Source: Candidatus Aminicenantota bacterium
GTDB taxonomy: Bacteria; Acidobacteriota; Aminicenantia; Aminicenantales; Aminicenantaceae
Length of the DNA: 64,000 bases
Assembly: GCA_014727835.1 (NCBI GenBank)
Contig: WJMT01000104.1
Span: 1-64,000, forward strand
Direction: 5' to 3'
The position numbers and the translations under genes were made by a program. Every line of letters starts with the position of its first letter. Within the stretch, counting starts at the first letter, position 1. The notes beneath the pieces are model-generated. The model was not told the origin of the DNA. It did no database searches and saw only the letters and a list, made by a program, of their open reading frames with translations. Positions 8,568-17,076 of this stretch are shown piece by piece.

Positions 8568-9536
8568 TTATTCCAACATGATTAACTGAACAGCTGACCG
8601 AGAGCAGTGATAAGAACAGAGTCCGCATCCAAAGCAGTGATCCTTCCAGATTGCAATCTCCTCCTCTTGGAAAGAGATGGCTCCGAACAGACACTTCTCC
8701 GCGCATAATCCACACCTGTCGCAGAGTTCTGTATTGATTCGGGCGGTGAATCCGGACCGGCCCATGGATGTGGCTATTCCGAGTTTTTTCAGTCCCTGGA
8801 CAAACACGCAGCAGCACTCACAGCAGTTACACAAATACTCTGGTGTCTCCACGTTATTTATGGCATGGACCAGATCATGTTCCTGAGCTGTATCCAGGAC
8901 CTCAAGAGCCCTCTGAACACTTATCTCCTTTCCTATATTCCGGGAGATGAAAAACTCAGCTTTGTCATTCAAAGAAAGACAGACCTCCAGCGGCCTGCAG
9001 CAGTTTTGGAAAGTGGAGCGGCAAAGGCATTGGACCACTGCGATCTTCGGGGAGGCCTGCACATAGTTACGCGCCTGATGATAAGGGATGAGCTGTCTTT
9101 TGTCTTCAATGGCAACCTCAACGGGAAGGACCCTGTACACAGGTTTTTCGCTCTCCTGCATCTCTTTTTTTGCCCGTTCCATCACACATTCCTGTATAAC
9201 CGACAGATCATTCAAGGACAATTGAGAAAATTCAGAACTGTGAATGATGAATCTTTTGAGGATGCCTTCTAGGCTGCAGCTTGAATAGAATTTTTTTCCA
9301 TCTATGACCTGTCTAAACAAATAACCTTTTTCAAAACAAGATACAAGGATTGTTGCCGGCAAATCAGTGAACCTCAAGAAAACCTCCCGGGCTCTGACCT
9401 TTTTGTCAGCAAGATAGCTGAGAAGGACCGTTTCGTGTTCAGAGAGGATTTTGGGAATGATCTTATGGAGCTTCTCGGGAACTCCAAATTTTTTTATAAA
9501 TGATTGAAGAACCGGGTCGCTCTGGTCTTGACTCAT
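8568..9536 (-). CDS. 4Fe-4S dicluster binding protein with N-terminal winged-helix-like region
   Basis: 322 residues, cytoplasmic (no signal). The C-terminus holds two ferredoxin motifs, CDRCGLCAEKC (from residue 272) and CFGCGLCSYHC (from 301), sufficient for two [4Fe-4S] clusters. A separate Cys-rich centre, CLCRSTFQNCC...EVC and CNCCECCC, matches a family of 4Fe-4S proteins widespread in anaerobes whose redox role is not defined. Residues 1-110 resemble a small helical winged-helix domain (SEHETVLLSYLADKKVRAREV). Last gene of the operon that begins at 12923, 61 bp after the CPBP gene. The presence of a low-potential Fe-S protein suggests an anaerobic host. Confidence 0.8.
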   Translation of the reverse strand: MSQDQSDPVLQSFIKKFGVPEKLHKIIPKILSEHETVLLSYLADKKVRAREVFLRFTDLPATILVSCFEKGYLFRQVIDGKKFYSSCSLEGILKRFIIHSSEFSQLSLNDLSVIQECVMERAKKEMQESEKPVYRVLPVEVAIEDKRQLIPYHQARNYVQASPKIAVVQCLCRSTFQNCCRPLEVCLSLNDKAEFFISRNIGKEISVQRALEVLDTAQEHDLVHAINNVETPEYLCNCCECCCVFVQGLKKLGIATSMGRSGFTARINTELCDRCGLCAEKCLFGAISFQEEEIAIWKDHCFGCGLCSYHCSRSAVQLIMLE

Positions 9537-9597
9537 TTCATCATCACCAATAAGGGAACATTTGCATCATATCAAACATGCCTGGATTTGCCTAAAA

Positions 9598-10374
9598 TCA
9601 ACCGGAGGCAAATCTGACAAACTTTTCGCGGCTGAAAACAATAAACACCAGAATGAGACTGAGAATCAGTCCTATGGAAGTTATGATTGTTATCTCATTG
9701 AGATGAGCCTTGATCATCTCCTCTTTGATCACAGCATCCATGGACCCGGCGATGAAAAAATGATAGGAAATGCAGGCCCATAAGTTTCCCTTGGTCTTGT
9801 AGAAAATAAAGCCGAAGGGAAATGACATCACAAGTCCGGCGGTTACTGAAATCATGATTTCATTGATATTGTGCCCTATAATGAGATTAGCTAGGTGGGC
9901 AGGGCCAAAAAACAATCCTGTGATCAAGGCAGCTGTGTACCATTTTGTAGCCGATGAAAGTCTGTTGAATAAAACCCCTCTGAAAAGGCCTTCTTCAAAT
10001 AAGCCGGGCCCGATCAATGCCAGAAAGATCATAACAATGGAATTCCATGAAAAATGGATGGGAACTTTATAAATCACACATCCTATTATCCAGGATAGGA
10101 TAAAAGGCAAAGAAGCAGCCAATCCCGATAGGAAGGGCTTCATGAATTTCTTCTTAAAACCTAAAAAAGGAAATATTTTAGGTACATTTCCTGTGTAAAA
10201 GATCACAACTCCGGAAAACAACACAGTCAATCGGATCAGATAAACAAACAATCCATCCGCAAAACTTCTCACAGCCGGAAACATATCTCTGAATAAAAAA
10301 TTAAATCCGGTTATGGCTACCAGATAAATGATTAAGGAAACCCAAAGTGCTTTGATGATGTGTTTTGTTTTCAT
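9598..10374 (-). CDS. CPBP-family intramembrane metalloprotease
   Basis: 258 residues, about seven predicted transmembrane segments. The conserved glutamic motif is intact: GLFEEGLFRG (Glu127, Glu128, Arg132), and the following helix has FFGPAHLANL (His160), as in CPBP/Abi proteases related to Rce1. Such proteins cleave membrane-embedded or prenylated substrates in eukaryotes; bacterial substrates are mostly unknown. The start lies 4 bp after the stop of the upstream unknown gene, so the two are translationally close and cotranscribed in the sigma54 operon that begins at 12923. One of three CPBP proteins in 6 kb. Confidence 0.88.
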   Translation of the reverse strand: MKTKHIIKALWVSLIIYLVAITGFNFLFRDMFPAVRSFADGLFVYLIRLTVLFSGVVIFYTGNVPKIFPFLGFKKKFMKPFLSGLAASLPFILSWIIGCVIYKVPIHFSWNSIVMIFLALIGPGLFEEGLFRGVLFNRLSSATKWYTAALITGLFFGPAHLANLIIGHNINEIMISVTAGLVMSFPFGFIFYKTKGNLWACISYHFFIAGSMDAVIKEEMIKAHLNEITIITSIGLILSLILVFIVFSREKFVRFASG

Positions 10375-10378
10375 GGTC

Positions 10379-11470
10379 TTATCTCCACTTTGTATTTGGC
10401 AAGACTTCCTCCTCTATAAATAGGTTCCACACTTTTCCTGAAGCCGACAGATCGTTCTCCATTCCCCAGAATCCCTTTAGCTGGACCAGAGAAGCCAGAA
10501 GAAACACCATCTTATTATTTTCTCTGTAAAGACAGCCTGCAAATCTGTAGGACTGTTCACTTGTTTGGTCCTCTCGCGTCATTCTGAAGGTATAAGTTCC
10601 CTCGCCTCGGATGCCATTTTGTTGTTTTCTAATCTCATTTAACCGGAATTCAGTGATCCGGCTTTGGACAGAGCCCTCGCTTATGGATTCAGATTGGGTT
10701 ATCTCTTCCAGAAACTGCCGGAACAGAGTTTCTGATACTTTGTCCTCACTCTGTTTCCAGTGAAGTTCTATGTGCTTTTCAGAATCAGTAAGGAGGGTCC
10801 ACAAAGATCCTCTGTGTTTTGTGATTCCATCCGGGTACCATTCCTTATACAGGAACGGTTTGGTTTTCCAGTTTGACGGCTTAAAAAAAGATATGCTCCA
10901 TTCGGGAGAATGGTATACAGAGGTAAGCCTCTCATCTAAATCTTTTTTATGGGATTGATGACAGGACACAGCGGCTGTGATTTCCTCCTGCAGGTCCAAA
11001 AACTCCTGCCGGGTTCCTTTTCTCACATTGATGTTGCAGTCAGCTGTGAACTGGCGGCTGGTTTCAGGGCAGTTCCACACAATGAATCGGGTGCGGACCG
11101 CTCCATTGTAAATGGTGCCTTGGGTATAAAATCCCTTATGACCGCAGATCTCGATTTCTCCTTCTTGTCCTGTGAGTTCGAAATCCATGTTCTCTCCCCA
11201 AAAATTCAGCAGATGATGCCGGACATATTCCAGGGATATATCTTTGTTTTTCTCTGTTAAAGGCCTCCAGTGCAGAAAATACATCAGCCATTTTGAACTG
11301 TGGAGCTTGATGAAGCCGTCTGTGCCCTGAGATTCATCATACACTTCCCATCCCGGATCCATTCTCTTTAATCCGTTAAGATCGATAGAATCCGTTTTGA
11401 CTAGAAAAGAGCCAAAAATTATGGGTCCCAAAAAAAGAAAAAGAAATAAAAAAGCTGTTTTTCTGCTCAT
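10379..11470 (-). CDS. Unrecognised exported protein
   Basis: 363 residues. N-terminal hydrophobic stretch (KTAFLFLFLFLGPIIFGSFLV) looks like a signal peptide or single anchor. The rest is a soluble mixed protein with two similar-looking halves, each containing a 'Trp-Ser-Ile/Phe-Lys... Trp' pattern (SSKWLMYFLHWRPL, SPEWSISFFKPSNW) and a segment dealing with an EGxYxxxG-like strand (GHKGFYTQGTIYNG, GIRGEGTYTFRM), suggesting an internal duplication. No known family recognised. Located between the rhodanese/methylase gene (61 bp upstream) and the CPBP protease gene (4 bp downstream) in a sigma54 operon. Confidence 0.65.
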   Translation of the reverse strand: MSRKTAFLFLFLFLGPIIFGSFLVKTDSIDLNGLKRMDPGWEVYDESQGTDGFIKLHSSKWLMYFLHWRPLTEKNKDISLEYVRHHLLNFWGENMDFELTGQEGEIEICGHKGFYTQGTIYNGAVRTRFIVWNCPETSRQFTADCNINVRKGTRQEFLDLQEEITAAVSCHQSHKKDLDERLTSVYHSPEWSISFFKPSNWKTKPFLYKEWYPDGITKHRGSLWTLLTDSEKHIELHWKQSEDKVSETLFRQFLEEITQSESISEGSVQSRITEFRLNEIRKQQNGIRGEGTYTFRMTREDQTSEQSYRFAGCLYRENNKMVFLLASLVQLKGFWGMENDLSASGKVWNLFIEEEVLPNTKWR

Positions 11471-11531
11471 TCTCTGTTACTCCTGAATTTATTCAAACGA
11501 GAACTCTTGAGGACATTAACATATTTGCCCT

Positions 11532-12923
11532 CTATCTCAGTGCTGATTCATAGGGTTTCCCTTCAAGAAAATCACCAATGAACAGCAGTCCCATGTATTT
11601 TTCTTTTTCATCCATCAATTTATCCCCCATATCTGCAATGGTCCCCCGGACTACTTTTTGTTTCTCAGGGTACCCGGCCCAGAAGATTACAGCACAGGGC
11701 ATATCTTCCGGAAAAATTTTTCCTAAAACTGAAAAAAGTCTTTCCGGGTTCCCCAATGCCATGTACAAAACCAAGTTTGGCTGGTATTTTGACAAATCTT
11801 TGAGAATCTGCAAATCCTGCATACCGGGCCCTAACATGAGCATGGGAGAGCTTTGAACAACCATACGGGCATCAAATGCAGGAATCACACTCTTTCCCAA
11901 AACTGCCATGGCTGCGGCATCACTGCTCATTCCCGGGATAATCACTACATCCTGAGAATCAAATTGTTCACTGTACATTTGGCTGGGACCAAAGAGACAA
12001 GGATTCCCATTGTCCAGCAGCCCCACATCTTTTCCCTTCTCAAGCAGTCTCTTGATTTCATCGATCCTTTTTTCCCTGATGCGGAAGCGCTCTATCCTGA
12101 ATTTTCCCATTTCTTCTTTGGCCAGACGGTGCAGATTTTTTCCCTTATAATCAAACAATCCTTTCCAGGGATCAAATAGAATGGTTTTATTCTTTATATA
12201 ATCCTTGAATAATTCCGCATGTTCATTTGATGCAGCAATGAAATCCATTTTTTTCATGGTTTCTAAGGCTTGAACAGTGGACATCAGAGGCCCGGCCGGA
12301 CCTGTGCCAATAACAAACAGTTGCCCTCTTTTTTTTGATTCCATATTCTCTTCAAACTTGATACTCTGATGGATTTCTTGCCACTCCTGCCATCCTCCCT
12401 TAAAACGAAGAACCTTTTTATACCCTAAAGTCACAGCCCATCGGGCTGCAAGGGGACTTCTGGTGCAGTCTGGCCGTCTGCAGTAAAAAATAACTTCTTC
12501 GTTTCTATTCTGAGGCAGGCGGCTGAGAAGCTCCGCTAATTTGCTTTGAGGCATGTATTCTTCACCTGATGAACTGTCTATCAAAACAAAGTCCATATCC
12601 CTGCTTTGATTTCTGATAATTTCTTCCAATTCCGCCTCAACTCTTGTCCCAGGGCCAAATCCGTATGAATCTATGGAAACATTTACAGCTCCCGGAATAT
12701 GACCGGCTTTGTACTCTTCCGGAGGTCTGCAGTCAATCAAAGTGAATCCATCATGACGGGTGATCTTTTCACGCATTTTCTGGGCACTGATCAATCCATA
12801 GCTGATATGAGATTCTGGATGTCCGCTGGTTTTTATATAAGATACATTGAGGACATTGGAATGGCCCCTCAAAAATAGAAAGGAAAAAAGGACCATCATG
12901 ATAATGGCAAAAAGTCTTTTCAT
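11532..12923 (-). CDS. Exported rhodanese - tetrapyrrole methylase-like fusion
   Basis: 463 residues. Signal peptide or anchor at 2-20 (KRLFAIIMMVLFSFLFLRG). Residues 45-185 are a rhodanese domain: DCRPPEEYKAGHIPGAVNV and the active-site loop FYCRRPDCTRSP (Cys148), a loop longer than the classic CxxGxR. Residues 200-450 resemble the tetrapyrrole (corrin/porphyrin) methylase fold: GTGPAGPLMSTVQAL near 206, a 'GLLDNGNPCLFGP' segment and 'VVIIPGMSSDAAAMAVLGK'. This fold normally uses cytosolic S-adenosylmethionine, so an export signal is odd. First gene of the operon running to 8568, with its own sigma54 promoter 35 bp upstream and GGAG before the ATG. Domain identities are fairly sure; the reaction is unknown. 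Confidence 0.78.
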   Translation of the reverse strand: MKRLFAIIMMVLFSFLFLRGHSNVLNVSYIKTSGHPESHISYGLISAQKMREKITRHDGFTLIDCRPPEEYKAGHIPGAVNVSIDSYGFGPGTRVEAELEEIIRNQSRDMDFVLIDSSSGEEYMPQSKLAELLSRLPQNRNEEVIFYCRRPDCTRSPLAARWAVTLGYKKVLRFKGGWQEWQEIHQSIKFEENMESKKRGQLFVIGTGPAGPLMSTVQALETMKKMDFIAASNEHAELFKDYIKNKTILFDPWKGLFDYKGKNLHRLAKEEMGKFRIERFRIREKRIDEIKRLLEKGKDVGLLDNGNPCLFGPSQMYSEQFDSQDVVIIPGMSSDAAAMAVLGKSVIPAFDARMVVQSSPMLMLGPGMQDLQILKDLSKYQPNLVLYMALGNPERLFSVLGKIFPEDMPCAVIFWAGYPEKQKVVRGTIADMGDKLMDEKEKYMGLLFIGDFLEGKPYESALR

Positions 12924-12957
12924 GATCGTTTCTCCATTTTGGTTATTCCTAAATTCA

Positions 12958-12975
12958 TTGCAGGATTCATGCCAA
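12958..12975 (-). promoter_or_regulatory. Sigma54 (-24/-12) promoter of rhodanese-methylase operon
   Basis: Minus strand TTGGCATGAATCCTGCAA: GG at 12973-12972, GC at 12961-12960, 10 bases between. Predicted transcript start near 12949, about 26 bases before ATG 12923. Palindrome at 13062-13078 is the presumed activator site. Confidence 0.82.
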
Positions 12976-13061
12976 TCCTATGGGATATTTAATGGTTCAG
13001 GGATAGAGAGATGGATTGCATAGAATATCACCAAACATTGAACAGCAATAAGCTGACATGC

Positions 13062-13078
13062 TGTAAAATTCATTTACA
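13062..13078 (-). promoter_or_regulatory. Probable enhancer (UAS) palindrome 2
   Basis: Perfect TGTAAA-N5-TTTACA; centre 109.5 bp upstream of the -12 element at 12960. Apart from this site and the sigma54 promoter, the 430-bp gap between 12924 and 13353 shows only AT-rich sequence and the ribosome binding site of the + strand CPBP gene. Confidence 0.78.
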
Positions 13079-13353
13079 TAAGAATTGAATATAACAACCT
13101 GGATTATTCATGAGTCAAGATTGCTTTGTCATGGCCAAGAACACAGTAACAAATCCATCTCATTAAGCTTAGTCCGAAGCAGACAAAGATATCACTTGCC
13201 TATAGAACCCGCCTAAAATTTTTCAGACCATCCAGTGAATTGTTTCAACCCGGGATAAACCTAAAATGAATAATTTTCGTAGAACTTCTTAAACAGGAAG
13301 ATAATGCAAAATAATTTTTTTTCGTCTTAGTGAATACAAAAAAGGAGGACCGT

Positions 13354-14067
13354 ATGTATCAAAGCAGACCGGACAACAATCAAAGTCAATTAATATGGTT
13401 GTTTTTCCTTGTTCTATCATGGTTCGCTATCACCCTACTTACTCCTTCCATAAACAAACTCTATGACTTTCACTCAATAAATCCTTGGATATTAGCCTAT
13501 ATCCGCATGGCTCTTATGCTGGCAGTCTCTTGGATCTATATCCACATCCGTGAGAAACAATCCTTTTTTCAAGGATTCAACATCTCATTCAAAAACTTTA
13601 GTCGAAATCTTTTCTGGGCAGTGGTATTTTTCGCTGCTGCTTATCTTGTGGAAAAACTCTACAACTTACTTATAATGAAACCTCTGATTCCTGAAATGTT
13701 TACCGCCTCATCAAGCGGAGGAAAAGCTGTAACTCATTCTTTAGGAGAACGTTTGTTTGAGTATTTTTATATTGTTTTTGAAGGGGTAGTGGAAGTCTTT
13801 GTGTTTATTGGTGTGCTGGTCGACCGGCTGGCAAAAAGGTGGGGATGGACGATGTCTATTATCACTGGAAATATCATCTTTGCTCTTTGGCACTACTCCT
13901 ATTGGCGAATGGGATGGCTTCCCGGAACCGTACTGATTGTTTTGACCTTCATCATGGGTTTCGTCATTTCGCTCAATTATATGAAAACAAAGAACACGCT
14001 CAGTTCTGCTCTTTGTCATATATTCGTTGATTCTCCATCTGCTATCAAAATCCTGTTAGGAAAATAG
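13354..14067 (+). CDS. CPBP-like membrane protein with degenerate catalytic motif
   Basis: 237 residues. AAGGAGGA just upstream selects ATG 13354 over an in-frame GTG at 13330. Several transmembrane helices and the general CPBP order are visible, but the usual EExxxR motif reads EVFVFIG (Glu147 then Val148, no Arg), while the second-helix His survives (FALWH, His180). The protein is therefore probably proteolytically inactive, or an old divergent member. It is the only + strand gene within the 5.6-22 kb minus-strand block, and its 3' end overlaps the antisense tail of a broken hydrolase gene by 52 bp. Confidence 0.7.
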   Translation: MYQSRPDNNQSQLIWLFFLVLSWFAITLLTPSINKLYDFHSINPWILAYIRMALMLAVSWIYIHIREKQSFFQGFNISFKNFSRNLFWAVVFFAAAYLVEKLYNLLIMKPLIPEMFTASSSGGKAVTHSLGERLFEYFYIVFEGVVEVFVFIGVLVDRLAKRWGWTMSIITGNIIFALWHYSYWRMGWLPGTVLIVLTFIMGFVISLNYMKTKNTLSSALCHIFVDSPSAIKILLGK

Positions 14068-14669
14068 ACGCTAGAGACGAACTTGTTAAAAGAGTCAGAA
14101 ATCCCAGCCCACACCACTGCAGCCTTGATTTTTTTGGTTTTCGTCAGGGCGATGTACGTCATCATTCCACCCCTGCTCACTCCGTACATCCCAATTCTGG
14201 ATGTATCGGCTTTGTTTACATACCCTAAGGCAGGAATCAGATTAACCACATCGTTGATATCAGCGCCTCCGTATTCATCCTTTCCCTCACTACCAACACT
14301 TCCTCTATACTGGCTGCAAATAATGACATAACCTTTGCTTGATAGAAGCGCTAGAAGAAAAAACAAGAGCTTGTCATCAATTTTTCCAAGTTCTCCAAAT
14401 CCCCCACGGTTAAAGATAATACATGGATATTTGCCCTCTTTTTTAGGGACAACGAGGAAGCCTTTGATTTTCAATCCATCGCTCAAATAAGTCATCTGAA
14501 AAATCTCTACTTTCTCTAAATACTGAAATTCAGATTTGAATCTTCGTCTGTCATTCATTTTTTCAGTTACTTTAGAATAATATGGAGAGTTTGAGATATC
14601 AGTGATTTTTTCTCTCTTAATAATCTCTCCATTTTGACCAAAGAGAGCTTGATAGAATAGGTGAAACAA
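14016..14669 (-). pseudogene. Truncated alpha/beta-hydrolase (prolyl-oligopeptidase-like) remnant
   Basis: The frame contains an alpha/beta-hydrolase core: PKKEGKYPCIIFNRGG, the oxyanion-region CSQYRGSVGSEGKDEYGG and the nucleophile elbow GMYGVSRGG, as in S9-type hydrolases. About 20-25 residues after AAVVWAGISD it runs antisense through the end of the CPBP gene (stop at 14016), so the acid/His part is missing. The 5' end has only a TTG at 14669 with no ribosome binding site, though the frame upstream (back to a TAA at 14696) is hydrophobic, like a damaged signal peptide. Both ends thus look lost. Follows the CPBP gene at 14697 closely. Confidence 0.7.
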
Positions 14670-14696
14670 TATAAAATGAAAAATTGGGGAAATTTA

Positions 14697-15695
14697 TTAC
14701 CTTGGGTCAGGGATCCTTTTTCTGATAAAGGAAAGCCCCAGAAACAAAGCCCCTAAAACCGCATAAACCACTAGGCGGATGCTGGATCCGTATCGATCCG
14801 TGAAAACACTCCGTCCCCAGGCAATGAGGAACACCAGCAGTCCCAGCAGGAATCCAACTACGGTGTAGAGAATTCCTGACTCTGAAAACATCTGTTTAGT
14901 TTTGGTCCACAGCTCTTTAAGCTCTGTTCTTCCCACAAAGCAAAAACCCAACAAGATAAGTCCCAGCCCAAAGGCGGTCACATAAGAAAGGGCTACGTAT
15001 CCTTTGGCAAACACAAACGGTGCGTATACTGGAATGACATTAGCCAGAGTGTGGGTGGTCATGGCTGCAAGAAGACTGCCTGTAGCATAGTAGATGAGAC
15101 AGAACACAGCCCCGCTTATCAGAACATTCAAAATCATCACCACGTTGTAATCAGGATGAGAGAAGTGATGGGTCAGACCGAACGGGATAAACGAAATGAA
15201 AAAACCCACAGCCGGAGCGATTTTCCGGCTGAACAGACCCTGGATATAACCCCGGTACCATATTTCTTCATGCCAGGCACCGGTGACAAACCCAAAAATG
15301 AGGCTCGTCAAGGTCATGATCACTAAGAGAAGGGGCAGTGGCATATCCGGAAACATACCTAAATTTTTGGAGATGGAATCCGCGTAAACAGAAATATTGG
15401 CGACTTCAAGAGGAAGAAGCACAATATAAAGCACACAAAATCCAATGAAACCAAACCAGATGTCCTTACCCCAGCTTCGATGGATGCGGAATCCCAGATC
15501 TTTAAGGGTCCAATTATCTTTCAGTCTTCTCACTGCATAAACCACCACAGCGATCACCACTCCTCGAGACAACCAGTAAGCTAAATTAGTGAGCAGGTTT
15601 TCCAATCCCAGAAATCGGTGAAGCAGAATCCCGAATATAGCTATAATAAAAGAAACTCCCAAATACTCAGAAAACACCACAGCTGTTTTTTTCAT
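14697..15695 (-). CDS. CPBP-family intramembrane metalloprotease
   Basis: 332 residues with about eight transmembrane helices. The active-site motifs are intact: AWHEEIWYRGY (Glu143, Glu144, Arg148), FGLTHHFSH (His176) and TTHTLANVIP. Larger than the 258-residue CPBP protein at 9598 because of an additional C-terminal pair of helices. Its start lies 22 bp after the PD40 lipoprotein stop, making it the last intact gene of the operon that begins with the receiver gene at 17487; a hydrolase remnant follows. Substrate unknown. Confidence 0.87.
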   Translation of the reverse strand: MKKTAVVFSEYLGVSFIIAIFGILLHRFLGLENLLTNLAYWLSRGVVIAVVVYAVRRLKDNWTLKDLGFRIHRSWGKDIWFGFIGFCVLYIVLLPLEVANISVYADSISKNLGMFPDMPLPLLLVIMTLTSLIFGFVTGAWHEEIWYRGYIQGLFSRKIAPAVGFFISFIPFGLTHHFSHPDYNVVMILNVLISGAVFCLIYYATGSLLAAMTTHTLANVIPVYAPFVFAKGYVALSYVTAFGLGLILLGFCFVGRTELKELWTKTKQMFSESGILYTVVGFLLGLLVFLIAWGRSVFTDRYGSSIRLVVYAVLGALFLGLSFIRKRIPDPR

Positions 15696-15717
15696 TGAAC
15701 TCTCCTGTATGGTGATG

Positions 15718-16611
15718 TCATTTCAAAACTTTTTCAACCACCCAAATATCAGAATCTCCCAAGCTGCCTTCCCTATTGGAAGTGAAATAAAACTTGGAGC
15801 CATCCGGAGAAAGACAAGGATCATAATCATGTTGAGCGGATTGGAAAGGTCCATCCATTAGATGGGGACTGGTCCATTTGCTTTTAACCAGCTCAAACTT
15901 CCAGATATCCACATCTCTTTTGTTTTCATCTCCCCGAGCTGAATTCAAGTACAGGGTCTGACCATCAGGGGTGAGATAGGGAGTGGCTTCCCATTCTCCT
16001 GAGTTGACAGGCCATGGGATAGGTTTGGGTTCAGTCCATCCGCTGTTTTTTCGGGTAGACTGAAAAATCTGCACCATCTTCTCTTTGGCTGGTTCTCTTC
16101 CGCTTGAAAAAATCACTGTTTTGAAATCCTTGGGAATGGCAATTCCCCAATCCGGTTTTCCGGGAGTGCTGAACTTTTCATTAAAGATTTGAGGTTCGCC
16201 CCATTCATCTCCATCTTTGAAACTCAAATAAATATCGCAGTTCCAGTACTCACCCTGATTATCTCTGTTAGAAGCAAAGAACAACCTCTTTTCATCCAGA
16301 GTCACAAACACATCGAATTCATCTCTTTCTGTATTGACAGGAACAGGCAGAAGCTCCGCAGGAGTCCATTGTCCGCTTTCCAGTCTTGATACATAAATAT
16401 CATATTTTCCCATCCCTTCTTCTCTTATGGACGCAAAATACATGGTTTTTCCATCCTGGGTAAAGGTGACGTGTTCGTCCTTTCCTTTGGAATTGATGTT
16501 TGGGCCCAGATTTCTGAGATTTCCCCATTCGTACGGTTCGACTTTTTGAGTCTGACACCCGCTTAGGGTCACGATGAGAATAACAGCGGCAGATAAAAGA
16601 CCTCTTTTCAT
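15718..16611 (-). CDS. PD40/TolB-type beta-propeller lipoprotein
   Basis: 297 residues. Lipoprotein signal SAAVILIVTLSGC (lipobox LSGC). The mature part consists of four to five PD40 blades with the recurring pattern '..DG..(L/M)YF.S.R.....DI(Y/W)': DGKTMYFASIREEG, EKRLFFASNRDNQG, DGQTLYLNSARGDE, DGSKFYFTSNREGS. These propellers occur in TolB and in many periplasmic binding or scaffold proteins; no enzymatic motif is seen. It is separated from the Fis-type gene by a 93-bp gap holding a dispersed repeat. Likely in the same sigma54 operon, although the gap could also contain a promoter. Confidence 0.82.
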   Translation of the reverse strand: MKRGLLSAAVILIVTLSGCQTQKVEPYEWGNLRNLGPNINSKGKDEHVTFTQDGKTMYFASIREEGMGKYDIYVSRLESGQWTPAELLPVPVNTERDEFDVFVTLDEKRLFFASNRDNQGEYWNCDIYLSFKDGDEWGEPQIFNEKFSTPGKPDWGIAIPKDFKTVIFSSGREPAKEKMVQIFQSTRKNSGWTEPKPIPWPVNSGEWEATPYLTPDGQTLYLNSARGDENKRDVDIWKFELVKSKWTSPHLMDGPFQSAQHDYDPCLSPDGSKFYFTSNREGSLGDSDIWVVEKVLK

Positions 16612-16673
16612 GGCATTCTCTCCTATTTTATCAAATACTTCATAGGTTTTTTTCTGTTTTTCAAAATCACAAA

Positions 16674-16702
16674 AAATAGGTAAATGGGTATTGTGTCCCT
16701 GT
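16674..16702. repeat. Dispersed intergenic repeat, copy 1
   Basis: AAATAGG(G)TAAATGGGTATTGTGTCCC-type sequence shared with 27211-27241. Here it runs into a CCCTGT/ACAGGG hairpin (16697-16712) that includes the stop codon region of the Fis-type gene. Confidence 0.7.
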
Positions 16703-16704
16703 AT

Positions 16705-17067
16705 TTACAGGGAGTTTTTTTTGAATTGAATGCCGTGTCTTTTGATTTTTTCATTCAGAGTGCTGTGTTTGATTCCCAAAACCTGTGACGTGACTTTCTG
16801 ATTGCCGTTCATCTCTGAGAGAATTCTCACTAAAAGAGTTCTTTCTAAATGATCCATTAAATTACGGAACGGGATTCGGTTTTTCACACAAAAATGCTCT
16901 AAAAAGTTGATCAAAAAATCCTGTTTGGAAAGGCTGCTGCGTTCCTTCTTCTGTTTTTCCAGAAACTTTTTAAACAGCTTTTCGAATCTTTGGGCTTCTT
17001 GGTCTGGCTTGTTATTGCCAGCCAATTCCTGCTTCTTTTCATAAAATAATGATTCTCTCGGATTCAT
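16705..17067 (-). CDS. Small Fis-type helix-turn-helix protein
   Basis: 120 residues. The C-terminal 45 residues are a Fis-type (HTH_8) DNA-binding domain of the kind found at the end of NtrC-family activators: LERTLLVRILSEMNGNQKV followed by the recognition helix region GIKHSTLNEKIKRHG. The N-terminal 60 residues are charged and helical with no AAA+ module. It follows the single-domain receiver gene by 9 bp, so the pair looks like an NtrC regulator split in two with the ATPase missing. GGGGGG precedes the ATG. It may bind the same palindromes as the full regulator and compete or cooperate with it; this is inference. Confidence 0.8.
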   Translation of the reverse strand: MNPRESLFYEKKQELAGNNKPDQEAQRFEKLFKKFLEKQKKERSSLSKQDFLINFLEHFCVKNRIPFRNLMDHLERTLLVRILSEMNGNQKVTSQVLGIKHSTLNEKIKRHGIQFKKNSL

Positions 17068-17076
17068 GGTCCCCCC

